Made by a program: the position numbers and the translations under genes
The notes under the pieces: generated by a model
Database searches by the model: none
Seen by the model: the letters and a program-made list of their open reading frames with translations, nothing else
What the model was told of the DNA's origin: nothing
NCBI RefSeq assembly: GCF_030867145.1
Contig: NC_134421.1
Coordinates: 23,071,979 to 23,135,978, forward strand
Length of the DNA: 64,000 bases
Source: Opisthocomus hoazin
Taxonomy: Eukaryota > Chordata > Aves > Opisthocomiformes > Opisthocomidae
Reading direction: 5' to 3'
Shown: positions 26,955-37,820 of the stretch, piece after piece
Numbering within the stretch: the stretch's first letter is position 1
Layout of the letters: the number at the start of each line of letters is the position of its first letter

Positions 26955-29385
26955 GAGGGAGCTGGGAAGCGGAAGATGCAGATGGTGGATCCAGACAAAA
27001 GCAGCAGATCTGCATGTGGATGATCCTCCACCTCCATGTGATCCCCCACCCGAGGGGATGCGATACTAGACCTGGTGGTCACCAGTGCAAGTGAGCTCGT
27101 TGGGGATGTCAAGATCGGAGGTAGCCTGGGCTGCAGTGACCACGCGCTGGTGGAACTAACGCTACTGAGGGAAATGGGAATAACGAAGAGCATACTCAGG
27201 ACCCTAAATTTTAGGAGGGCAAATTTCCAGCTCTTCAAGGAGATAGTCAGAAGGACTCACTGGGAAATGGTCCTCAGGAACAGGGGAACAGAACAGAGCT
27301 GGCAGGTCTTTAAGGACGTATTCCAGAGAGCGCAAGAGCTCTCGATCCCCAAGTGTAAGAAGCTGGGCAGAGAAGGGAAGAGACCGGCATGGCTGAGACA
27401 AGAGATGCTGGTCAAACTAAGGAAGAAGAGGGAACTGCACAGGCAGTGGAAGCAGGGACTGGCTTCCTGGGAAGAGTATAGGGAAGCTGCCCAGTTGTAT
27501 AGGGATGGGGTCAGGAAGGCCAAGGCACAGCTGGAGCTGAACTTGGCAAGGGATGCAAAAAATAACAAGAAGGGCTTCTACAGGTATGTCAGCCGGAAAA
27601 AGATGGTCAAAGAAAGCGTACCCCCGCTCATGAGCGAGATTGGCAAACTGGTAACAGCAGATGAGGAGAAAGCTGAGGTACTCAGCAACTCTTTTGCCTC
27701 AGTCTTCACTGACAACCTCTCTCCTCACTCCTCCCGAGTCGATGGATGGCAAGAAGGAGACCAGGAGGGTAAAATCCCTCCAGCTGTAAGTGAAGACCAG
27801 GTTCGGGACCTCCTGAGGAACCTAAACATACAGAAGTCCATGGGACCTGATGAGATGCATCCCAGGGTCCTGAGGGAACTGGCTGATGTAGTTGCCAAGC
27901 CACTCTCCATGATATTTGAAAAGTCATGGCAGTCAGGCAAAGTCCCCAGTGACTAGAAAAAGGGAAACATTGTGCCCCTTTTCAAAAAGGGTAGAAAGGA
28001 AGACCCTGGGAACTACCGACGTGCCAGCCTCACCTCTGTGCCTGGGAAGATCATGGAACAGATCCTCCTAGAAGATATGCTAAGGCACATGGAGGCCAGG
28101 GAGGTGATTCGAGACAGCCAGCATGGCTTCACCAAGGGCAAGTCCTGCCTCACCAACCTAGTGGCTTTCTATGATGGTGTAACAACAAGGGTGGACAAGG
28201 GAAAACCTATGGACGTCATCTATCTGGATTTTTGTAAAGCCTTTGACACGGTCCCCCACAACATCCTTCTCTCCAAATTGGAGAGCCATGGATTTGATGG
28301 GTGGACCGTTCAGTGGATAAGGAATTGGTTGGATGGTCGCAGCCAAAGAGTAGTGGTCAACGGCTCAGTGTCCGGATGGAGACCAGTGACGAGTGGAGTC
28401 CCTCAGGGGTCCATACTGGGACCGGTGCTGTTCAATATATTTATCAATGACATGGACAGCGACATCGAGTGTACCCTCAGCAAGTTTGCAGATGACACCA
28501 AGCTGAGTGGTACGGTTGATACACCAGAAGGACGGGATGCCATCCAGAGGGACATGGACAAGCTGGAGAGGTGAGCCTGTGGGAACCTCATGAAGTTCAA
28601 CAAGGCCAAGTGCAAGGTCCTGCACCTGGGTCGGGGTAATCCCCGCTATCAATACAGGCTGTGGGATGAAAGGATCGAGAGCAGCTCTGCTGAGAGGGAC
28701 TTGGGGGTACTGATAGACGAAAGGCTGGACATGAGCCGGCAATGTGCGCTGGCAGCCCAGAGGGCCAACCGTGTCCTGGGCTGCATCAGGAGAAGCGTGG
28801 CCAGCAGGTCGAGAGAGGTGATTCTGCCCCTCTACTCTGCTCTGGTGAGACCTCACCTGGAGTATGCGTTCAGCTCTGGAGCCCTCAGCACAAGAAGGAC
28901 ATGGAACTGTTGGAGCGGGTCCAAAGGAGGGCTACAAAAATGATCCGAGGGCTGGAGCACCTCTCCTATGAGGACAGGCTGAGAGAGTTGGGCTTGTTCA
29001 GCCTGGAGAAGAGAAGGCTGCGGGGAGACCTGATTGCAGCCTTTCAGTACTTAAAGGGAGCCTATAGGAAAGATGGGGACAATCTTTTTAGTAGAGACAA
29101 CAGTGACAGGACGAGGGGTAATGGTTTTAAACTAAAACAGGGTAGGTTTAGGCTAGATATAAAGAAGAAATTCTTTACAATGAGGATTGTGAAACACTGG
29201 AACGGGTTGCCCAGAGAGGTAGTGGAGGCCCCATCCCTGGAAACATTCAAGACCAGTTTGGACAGGGCTCTGAGCAACCTGATCTAGTTAGCGGTGTCCC
29301 TGCTCGCTGCGGGGGGGGTTCGACTAGATGACCTCTAGTGGTCCCTTCTGACCCAAAACTTTCTATGATTCTATGATTCTATGAT
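26955..29385 (+). mobile_element. CR1 LINE, longest copy (endonuclease C-terminus to 3' end)
   Basis: About 2.4 kb. The left edge is uncertain by roughly 100 bp. Clear homology begins in the last part of the endonuclease domain ([13 protein letters not shown], then [12 protein letters not shown] at about 27,125-27,165). It proceeds through the linker, the full RT domain and the C-terminal region to the stop at 29,285-29,287, then a short 3' UTR and three overlapping ATTCTATG-type units ending at about 29,385. The CR1 family is the dominant LINE of birds; it inserts mostly as 5'-truncated copies, usually without clear target-site duplications. This copy is the best preserved in the window. Confidence 0.96.
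27020..29287 (+). pseudogene. CR1 ORF2 relic (endonuclease-RT polyprotein)
   Basis: In family terms this would encode the endonuclease/reverse-transcriptase that copies CR1 RNA at a nicked genomic target. RT motif A ([14 protein letters not shown]) is at about 28,225-28,265, motif B ([17 protein letters not shown]) at about 28,390-28,445, and motif C (FADD) at 28,485-28,496. The catalytic aspartates are all present. Three lesions break the frame: TAG at 27,954-27,956 and TGA at 28,572-28,574, both at positions where CR1 normally has Trp, and a 1-nt loss near 28,864 that shifts the remaining ~140 codons. The 5' part of ORF2 and all of ORF1 are missing through truncation, so it cannot be autonomous. 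Upstream of 27,075 the frame is also disturbed (stop near 27,040). The few lesions suggest a younger insertion than the others here. Confidence 0.9.
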
Positions 29386-32300
29386 CTGCAAGATCTGAAG
29401 TGAGATCCGATGTGAGATTGTTTGGGATAAATACGCTGGTCTCTCTGTGTTTGTGGGCTGCGTGTGTACAGGGTAGGATGCTGTGAGGGGTTCTTACGTG
29501 GTTTTCTTCTCCTAAAGGTGCTTGCCATGGGTTTCTTTTGGAAAGAGTTGTCACCAGAAGGAGAATATAACACATGGATCTATTTACCACTGTTTTCTTA
29601 CTGAGCTATGCTGCTTGCAGCAGCCTTCTGGGCCCTGCACTCTGCAGTGGCACAATAGCCTGACCAAATCCTCACAGTTCCCTGTCCCACGCTGCCAGTG
29701 TTCACCCTGACTTCTGTCAACTGGCACTTGGGCTTGCCTGGCCTTGGAACAAGTGCCCTGTCTGTACCTGCCCATACTCCCCAAAGTAGACTTTGCAGGG
29801 CCATTGATGGGCTCTGGCATTTGTTTTAATATGTCTGGGTTTTATGCCAAAGCATCCTATTTCTAATGCATCCAGGTGGAGAGGAGAGGAACTGAATAAC
29901 CATTGTTTTCTGCTTTGTGAGGCTCTACTGCATTTTATAAAACCCTTCAGAGAGAATTCCCAGTCCAGAACGAGCTCACAACATGCTTCAGCATTATTAA
30001 GCTAGTGCAGTTGCCAAGTCTGTTCAGAGCCTTACAGCTACATGTGTGCTGAAAGGCTTTTCAGGATAGAGGTCCAAAAATGCTGGGCTATGTCTCTGCT
30101 GCAGCCTCAAGCACCAGTTTGTATCTGCTCTTTTTCTCCAGGACCCGAGGTATAATTAATTTAGACACATTGACCAAATTTTGAACTTGTTAGCTCAGCT
30201 GCCTACAGCACTCTAGCTAGGGGGGCAAGGGGTTCACCAAAAATTTCATGTCAGAAAATCAAGGTAAATTAGGCAGCACTGAGCTCCATGGTGCTTCAGG
30301 TTTATGGCTTTCCCTGCCCCAAAAGACCATAGTTTGGGTCTTTTCACATGGTACGGTATTTCTGGGGCTATCATACCATTACATTGTGATGGATTGTGCT
30401 TGTCGCATACTACGGAGATAAGTATCCCCTGCTTACACCTGCCTTTTGAAAGATTTTCTACCCCACTATTGTATATAGTCTCATAGTTGTACATGAGGTA
30501 ACATAAGGGCTTTTCTGCTCTGTAGTCAGTGTTGCGGGTGGATGGACTATGTGCAAGTACTTTGATTCTAGACTAAATGCCAAGTCTGATTTAGCATGGC
30601 ACTTCTTGTATTAGCATTCGCAGGGACACATGAACCAGTTCCTTTCAGAAATGTTTTTTAATGAATGAAGTCCTGAATATCCAAGTGACTCTTCATTATT
30701 CACTGGTACTTTGTTTCAGTAGATGCAGTTTCAGTCAGGATCTCCCTAGCTTTTAAGTGAATGATGTTATTATACCTCTACTCCTTCAGAGACTCTCAGG
30801 ATCTGTGGTGAGATCAAAGATGTCAACCACTCTGTGATCTTCATTAAAAGGGAAAGACAGCAGGGAGAGGGCTGGCTCAGGCAGTGAAAAGATCTTTTAA
30901 AAATTTGTCTCTTCAGACCATAATAACGGAGCAATGATTCTTGCTCGGTTACAGGATGCAGGGCGAGAAGCAGAGCAGTGCTGGAATCAGACAATTCGGT
31001 AGTTTCTTTCTTTTGCGCATGGGGAAGGTCCTTTCTAGAGCATTACAACGCCCCTGCATTTAACAACATCGTAGGAAACCTGATGGGAAGGAACGACCTT
31101 TGGAATGGGTTTATAGTTCCAGCTGCTGCAAATTTAAGGACAAGATTGCTGGGCTTATAAAACTATGAGTGAAAAGTAAGCAAAAATATTATCTTAGTCA
31201 ATTCGAGGAGCAGAAAGACCGGGAACTTTTTTTCTTAGTAATTTTGCACCTTTGCAAGACAGCATCAGGGCCTTGAGGGCACCCCCAGACCTGACTGCCC
31301 CTGCCCAGCTCTCTGGGACTCCCCTCACCTGCCCACAGCCCAGGACCCCATTTCAGCCCCCTGGGGCTGTTGGTCCCTGCCCCAGCGATGCTGCAGCAGG
31401 GCCGGTCTCCAGCTCCCCACAGCCCTGCCTGGCCATGGGGCCCCGGAGCCAGGCCCACCCGTGGGTCCATGTCCCCATCCCCAGGGAGGTGCCCTGTACC
31501 CCCGGGGCTGGGGCTGCCTTGGGTGCCCCCCAGCAGCCCTGTTCTGGGCTCTGCCCGGCCACCTCCCACAGGGACCACCCAGCACCCCAGCCCCAGGGAG
31601 CCCCGGGCCCTCGCGGAGCGCTGACGGTTGGATTGCTTGTGCTGGAATTCAGCCAGCGCCTTTCTGAGGGCGTTTTCCTGGTGCTTTCTCAGATACATGA
31701 ATACGTCTGAGCTGACTAAAAATATTCTTATCTATTATTCAATAATCTCTTCATCTTTCACCTTGCTGCTGGGTTGCTTTGTAAAACTTTAACAATAAGC
31801 TCGTTTGATTGAAGTGGAGATAAAGGTAAGCTCATATGTGTAGATTTTTCTGGAGAACAGTTTTGTGAAACCCGTGTGCGTTTGGTCTGTCTGCTTGTTT
31901 CAAGACCTACAGATACTACTGTAAGAAGAGGTTGCTTGTTTGTTTCTGCATGCATTTTGAGCATGTAACATAAGACAAACATGTTCTTTAACCTTTATTT
32001 GAAAATATCTATTACAAAAGCATGGAGCTCGACTCTGATACCCAGGAATAGCAAATGAGCTGCTCACTAATGTGAAGCAATGCTCGAAACAGTGTATTTT
32101 CATTACTGTATTTTTTTCATTTGAGTGATTCTTTTTCATCAGTGGCAGAATGTTTGCTGAATGTATTTAACAATATTCCCTTAGTAAGTTTATGACAGTC
32201 ATGTGTTAGAGGCTGGAGGAGGAGGAGGAAGGGTGGAGTTACTTAATGTGAGAAGAAAGAGAAGACCACAACAATCCCCTGCCCCTCTTATCCTGTTTTG

Positions 32301-32535
32301 GATATTACGGCACAGTTCTGGGTTTGGAAATACGCAGTTTCTTTTTTTGCTCCTGGAAAAAAATAAAAGGGGAATGCATTTTTCAACATGATTGTGAGGA
32401 GGAACTGGCATTCTCCAGCCTGCACAACCTGTGTGTGCACTGCACGCAGGCAATGTGAGAATGTCTGTCTTGTGAAGATACTTGTTCAGGAATGAGAAGG
32501 GAAACCTATATGCTCTGCAACATGAGTCCTACCTA
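29386..32535. other. Intergenic DNA with the C-rich block
   Basis: Unique AT-rich sequence except for the C-rich block at 31,245-31,630. No exon could be supported. Confidence 0.65.
31245..31630. other. C-rich/G-rich block of unknown origin
   Basis: A sharply bounded block, C-rich on the + strand, in an AT-rich setting. It contains many CCCCAG/CCCCCAG-like units but few CpGs. Open frames of about 150-166 codons exist on both strands, which is expected from the composition; neither resembles a known protein. It could be an eroded minisatellite, a GC-rich retrocopy or a non-coding exon. Confidence 0.4.
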
Positions 32536-33119
32536 TGTCTGCTGGTTCTGGCTGGGATAGAGTTGATTTTCTGTGTAGTAGCTGGTATGGGCCTGTGTTT
32601 TGGATTTGTGCTGAAAACAGCGTTGATAATACAGGGTTGTTTTAGTTATTGCTGAGCAGTGCTCACACAGAGTCAGGGCCTTTTCTGCTTCTCACACCAC
32701 CCCACCAGTGCACAAGAAGCTGGGAGGGGATGCAGCCGGGACAGCTGAGCCCAGCTGACCAAAGGGATATCCCGTACCATACAGTGTCATTCTCAGCATA
32801 TAAAGCTGGGGGAAGAAGAAGGAAGAGGGGGATGTTCGGAGTGATGGCATTTGTCTTCCCAGATAATTGTTAGGTGCGATGGAGTCCTGCTTTCCTGGAG
32901 ATGGCTGAACACCTGCCTGCTGATGGGAAGCAGTGAATGAATTCCTCGGTTTGCTTTGCTTGTGCGTGCAGCTTTTGCCTTAGCTATTAAACTGTCTTTA
33001 TCTCAACCCATGAGTTTTCTCACTTCTACTCTTCCGATGCTCTCCCCCATCCCACTGGTGGGGGGTGAGTGAGCGGCTGTGTGGGGCTGAGCTGCTGGCT
33101 GGGGTTAAACCATGATACT
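32536..33119 (+). mobile_element. Solo LTR of an avian endogenous retrovirus (TguLTR5-like)
   Basis: An approximately 580-bp unit opening TGTCTGCTGGTTCTGG and then GCTGGGATAGAGTTGA, and closing GGGGTTAAACCATGATA. It has a U3 with a TATA box (TATAAA, 32,799-32,804), a polyadenylation signal ATTAAA (32,986-32,991) followed by ACTGTCTTTATCTCAACCCA, and a C/T-rich U5. The layout and motifs match a common bird ERV LTR family as I remember it. No gag, pol or env sequence flanks it, so it is a solo LTR left by LTR-LTR recombination. The expected terminal CA is mutated. A CTATG pentamer lies at each edge (32,533-32,537 and 33,119-33,123), but it overlaps the presumed LTR start, so a target-site duplication is not secure. 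Confidence 0.85.
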
Positions 33120-35391
33120 ATGCTAAGAAATTTTGCCATGAAGTATCTATCATCTGAGTGGTTGCCGTAGTCCAGATAGGTAGATACCTGCCACCTTCTG
33201 CTGCTTTTGCCATGGAGATGGTAGATATGATAGCAGTGGCTTCTTCATGCTTGCCAAAGAATCTCTATCACATGAGAGATCCCTCCATATGTCCTGTATA
33301 AGCAGGACTGAAAAGTAAACTATTATTAAAAGTAATCTATTTTCTGCGTACTTCCCTGAATCACAATCCTAAAGGAAGGGAGGGTTAAAAGCATTTTAAA
33401 AACCATCTTGTTAATTAAAAATTAATTAAAAATATCATATTAAGCCTCTTTGGCCTTAACTATATTGAGAAAATATACGGATTTGGCATGTAACTTGCAC
33501 AAAACACAGTTGTGTTTCATAATGCAGTAGCTTGTCAGAAATTCCTGCCCTTGCTCCTTCCAAGGACAAAATGAAGTTTAACATTGAGATAGTTAGAAAA
33601 CATTTTACCTCATACATTTTAACACTGCATTTTCCCTGTATAGTGTCAAGCTTAGTTATTCTAATTTTATCTTCAGTAATGGGTTCCTAATTTTGCTGTT
33701 GTAGCTGTTGTTCCCTCAGGGCATTTAGAAATGAGAGTCAGCATTTAAAAAAAACGCTTACCTGTAACAGGATTTTAATAATGAAATCAGTGAAAAGAGT
33801 ATTTCTGACTGTAAATCCTGAATACTTTAACATAGATACATAAAGAGTTGCTAACATTTATTCAATGCTGAGTTTTCCAGCTCTGTTGCATTTAACCTCT
33901 TATTTTTCCTGGGAATATTCTGTGCAGACCTGGAAATCTCCATTTAGAGGAGCCAGTGGATGACATGTTTTCCACCAAAGCATTTGTCAGATGTGGTACA
34001 GTCCACAGGAAACCTTTCAAAACAGAAGAGGAGTGTGAAGCCAGTGCAGCGTTATGGCATTATGACCAAGAAGCTGTCTGAGCTTTGGAGCAACATCAGA
34101 CACTATCTCTGAGATAGAACTGGATGCAATTTTTTTCACTTACATGGAAAAGTTGGCTACTCCAGATCTAGAAGGAGGCACATATATGGCTAGGTAGGAC
34201 TCTGGGGGTTTCCAGCAGCTGCTCTTCACCTGTGTGAAAAGACCTGTGTCTTGCTATGTGTGCGTTTCCAGGAGATGGGCTTTTCTCCTGGGGAGGCTCT
34301 TCTCTGGGTCTCGTCACTGACTGCAGCTTGTCTGCTCTGCCCTGTGCCTTCGCAGCATTTTTATCTGAACCTTTCAGGGTGTCTGGAGGTCCAAGGAGAG
34401 CCCCGGAGCCAGCGCTTTGGGGTGGCCGGGTACTCACTTCCCCTGATGGCCACAGTATCAGCAGAGATGAATCCGCAAAGGTGTCAGTGGGGCCCACTCT
34501 TGCACACTTCATGATTTTCATGTCTGTAAATTACCCAAATAGGATACTGTGTTTGAAAAAGGATTATTTTGCTGGGTCTTGTTTGCCAAATATCAACCTG
34601 GAGCAAGTTTTTACAGCTGAGATGCAATGGCCTGATAGCAATATTTATGACAGAAATTCTGACACTGGCCACTTGGCCACTGGAAGACTTTGTTGTCAAA
34701 ATGGCTCTTCCTATTGCAAATGGGAGTATGTTCAGGGAATATTGCTTGGTGCTTCTATGAGTACAGGCTCCGGGATGGTTAGTGGCTAGCCAAGCCCACA
34801 GGCGCTGTGTGCAGACCTCCCCAGGCAGCCCTGCCAGTGACAACAACAGCGGGCGCTGACGCAGCACTTTTCATTTTCAGGCTGGTTGGCAGCGGGGACA
34901 GGACCTGCTCCTCACAGGCTGTGGTTGCGGCTGGCTGCAGAGCGGTGATGGCAGCTCTCCTGCGGCTCTGGGCAGCACAAGTCACAGCCGTACGTGGGAC
35001 ACGGGCTGCCCAGCACTCCCACATGCTGCTCGGAGCAACAGCAGTGTGTGCCCGAAGCCAGGGCACAGAGCAAATCCCAGCGCAGGCACTGGGTGCTTGC
35101 CAGGGCTACCACGTTGTGCCTGCCTGGAGACAGGGCTCCTCTATGAGGCTAAATAGACAAGGATTTCTTTATTAGGATGTTTTTGATGGGAAATATGCCC
35201 ATGAAGCACCAGGGCACTGTGGCTTCTGAAGCTCTTCTCGCTACCCTGCATGTCATTGTGGGGGATTTTGTTCCTCTTAAGGCAAACACTTTTTGATCCT
35301 GATCTCATTTGCCAGACTTGGAGCACTCCTGGGTAAGGAATACCAAATATGCAAAATTATATAGTGTTTCTACAGTGGTATTACTCATTGA
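33120..35391. other. Intergenic DNA, no gene recognised
   Basis: AT-rich to about 34,150, including two tandem ATTAATTAAAA units near 33,415. It then becomes more GC-rich, with a patch at 34,795-35,130 holding about 16 CpGs. A 177-codon open frame at 34,256-34,789 has no recognisable domain. Confidence 0.65.
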
Positions 35392-35645
35392 ATAGAATCA
35401 TAGAATCATTAAGGTTGGAGAAGACCTCTAAGATCATCAAGTCCAACTGTCAACCCAACACCACCGTGCCTGCTAAACCATGTCCCAAAGTGCCACATCT
35501 ACATGTTTTTTGAACACCTCCAGGGATGGTGACTCCACCACTTTCCTGGGCAGCCTGTTCCAATGCCTGACCACTCTTTCAGTAAAGAAATTTTTCCTAA
35601 TAACCAATCTAAAGTCCTCAGTACCATTCAATGCCCTTGTGCAAA
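35392..35645 (-). mobile_element. CR1 LINE 3'-end fragment, antisense
   Basis: On the + strand it opens with AGAATCATAGAATCATTAAGG, the reverse complement of a CR1 3' end. It continues through CAAGTCCAACTGTCAACCCA and the GGGCAGCCTGTTCCA block. On the minus strand the ORF2 tail is still readable ([28 protein letters not shown]). It carries only the last ~250 bp of the element. The right edge is approximate. Confidence 0.9.
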
Positions 35646-37255
35646 GAAGGTTGTGACAAGGCAAGCTCATGACAGGGGGCTTTGCCCTTGTGGAACTGCA
35701 GGATAACCTTTCTGCAGATGTGCCCTTGGGAGATACTCAGAAACTACGGTCTCGTATGTTGGCATGGACAAAAGCTACCTAGAATTTGGATAAAAAGGAA
35801 AATGTATTTGCTGAGCCATTCTTGGTAACGCAACAGCTTGTACAGCAGTGTATTTGTTGTCATTGGCCTGGTTTCGGCAGCAGGGTATGTTCAGTTCATA
35901 TTCAGTCATATAAAAGAACATGAAACATGACATTGTGACCCAAGACCACTGAGCTTCGCCTTATATGTACATCACCTGCTTTCAGTTAGGCTCAATTCAA
36001 TGAAAATTATTGCCAGTTGTGTTTCATTAGTGCACCAAAAAAAGGGCTGCATTTTTGTTTTCCAGAAAGTTGCTGAATCACACCACTGTGCAGAATACAT
36101 TCCTCAAATGGCCTCTCTCTAGTGATGCAAGAAAAAAAAAGGCAAACCTGTATCAAAAGATGCAACATGTTTTGTGGGTTAACTGAGGAAAAGTAATACT
36201 ATCTTTTTTTGATCCCTAATGCTGCAGTGCCTGTGAATTGAAGGGCATAGAGTGTTGCTTTTCTCTTTTACTCCTGCATGACCTGTGCTTAAGTATTTAT
36301 GTAGCAATCCTAAGACCTGCTCTCGCTCCCCAGGAGACAAATGCTAAAGTATTAGTAGACCTTAGTGCGTGGGGTGAAGAGCTCTTAGTGTAATTTTAAT
36401 GTATAAATATTGTATACTTTATGCTAGTTCTTAAATTTTTACAGAAACGTAAGTTAGCTGGTGCACACTCTGGTGGCCAGTCTGCCTACAAAGAGAACTC
36501 ACAAACACAACCCGATCAATAGCGCATGTGTATTTGCCATGTATTGTGCACCATTTTTTCACTTGTAATTGTTATTTTTGAGTTGAGAACACATATACTA
36601 CTCAGTCAAGCATCTTAGGAAAGTCATTGCTCCCAAATAGGTATTTTTCAGTTGCTAGTCTTTTGATCTCAAAGGCTGAATCTGGCTTTGTCTGATAAGA
36701 TCCACTTACTGTTAAACTTCTTTGGTCACAGCTCCCTATCTGTTTCAAAAAGAAAAAAAATTAGAAAAAGAAAAAAATCTTATCCTCTCTTTTGTTGGAC
36801 TATAATAAACATGGTGAGGCAAAGGCTCTTGGTACAGATCTGTGCCATGCTCAGCAAATGCAATTCTGACAAGACCAGGCCCTCTGGCCTTTACAGCCGT
36901 ACAGATAACTACTGGCTTTCTGGACCTACAACGCAGATATAAGTGAGTTAAAGATTTTTGGAAATTTTTGTGTGTGCACATGTAAATTAGAATAAACATC
37001 ATGTTCAACGCAGGCACATAGCTGGCAATACTGACAATAACTAAGTCTTTGACACTTCTGTATATTCCATCATCTGAATGCAGGGTTAGTATTGGTTCTG
37101 CTTAACGCTGCTTCTCTTATGCTGTCTGTGGCATACAGTTATGCAGTTTCTAGTCATTCTTTTCGTTCACTGGAAATGCCAGGCTTTTCTTGCTGCATTC
37201 TTCCCCCCTGGCTTCTAGGCAGTGCTGTATTACTTCTGCTGTGGGTGTTGGAGGG

Positions 37256-37700
37256 CGAAGTCCTGCTCAGTTTCCCACCAAGCAAATCTCCGTCCTGCAA
37301 TGCACAGGGAAGGGGCTGAAGCACCGGGATGCCCCAGCGACCGCGGAAAGGGGAAAATGCTGAGAGATTCTTGACTCCTTGTAGGGCTCGAAGCGCGACC
37401 CGGAAGGAGAGGGAAGGAGGGAAAGACGGTCGGTGTGGATCCGCAGCCCACACCCTGTGCGGCCGGTGCTGCTGCTGCTCCCCCTGTTCGGAGGGTAGCC
37501 CCTCTAGCCCTTGGGACTGCACCCTAAGACATTTTCACCCCTTTCATACCTTTGTCTCTTCTTTCTTCCAGGGTCGCCACTTCAGGTTGAAAACTCCGGG
37601 CATTGGGGAAAAGCAGGCGACCTGCTCCCTCTATAGGCTTCCCCGGCTGCCGCTTCCCTGACCCGGCCATCCCGGGAAGCAGAGCCGCACGCAGGCTGCG
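37256..37700. promoter_or_regulatory. Small isolated CpG-rich cluster, candidate promoter or enhancer
   Basis: I count 26 CpG dinucleotides in about 445 bp at roughly 57% GC, in DNA that is otherwise CpG-poor for tens of kilobases. Clusters like this commonly mark promoters or unmethylated enhancers. No coding exon is recognised. A pyrimidine-rich acceptor-like site (TCTTCTTTCTTCCAG, ending at 37,571) and a donor-like CAA|GTGAGA near 37,722 bound a possible 150-bp exon on the + strand. It lies 16.7 kb upstream of the EEA1 start codon. Confidence 0.45.
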
Positions 37701-37764
37701 GAGGCTGGCAAAGACTCTCAAGTGAGACATATTCTGCATTTCTTTTAAATTTAGTGATAATTTT

Positions 37765-37820
37765 TGTGTGTGTGTGAATGTGTCTATGCGTGTGTATGCA
37801 TGTGCGCGCGTATATATGCG
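37765..37820. repeat. (TG)n/(CG)n alternating purine-pyrimidine tract
   Basis: Interrupted TG repeats run into TGCGCGCG and TATATATG. Such alternating tracts can adopt Z-DNA and are usually length-polymorphic. It lies just downstream of the CpG cluster. Confidence 0.85.

Noticed and set aside
31198..31698. 166-codon minus-strand frame and 152-codon plus-strand frame
   Set aside because: Open on both strands because of the C/G-rich composition, with low-complexity Gly/Pro content and no known family. Kept only as a sequence-composition finding.
32533..33123. CTATG on both sides of the 32.5-kb LTR as a target-site duplication
   Set aside because: The 5' copy overlaps the presumed TG start of the LTR and the 3' terminus is mutated, so the boundary is not firm enough.
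34256..34789. 177-codon plus-strand open frame
   Set aside because: No domain or family recognised; it spans a composition change and overlaps frames on the other strand.
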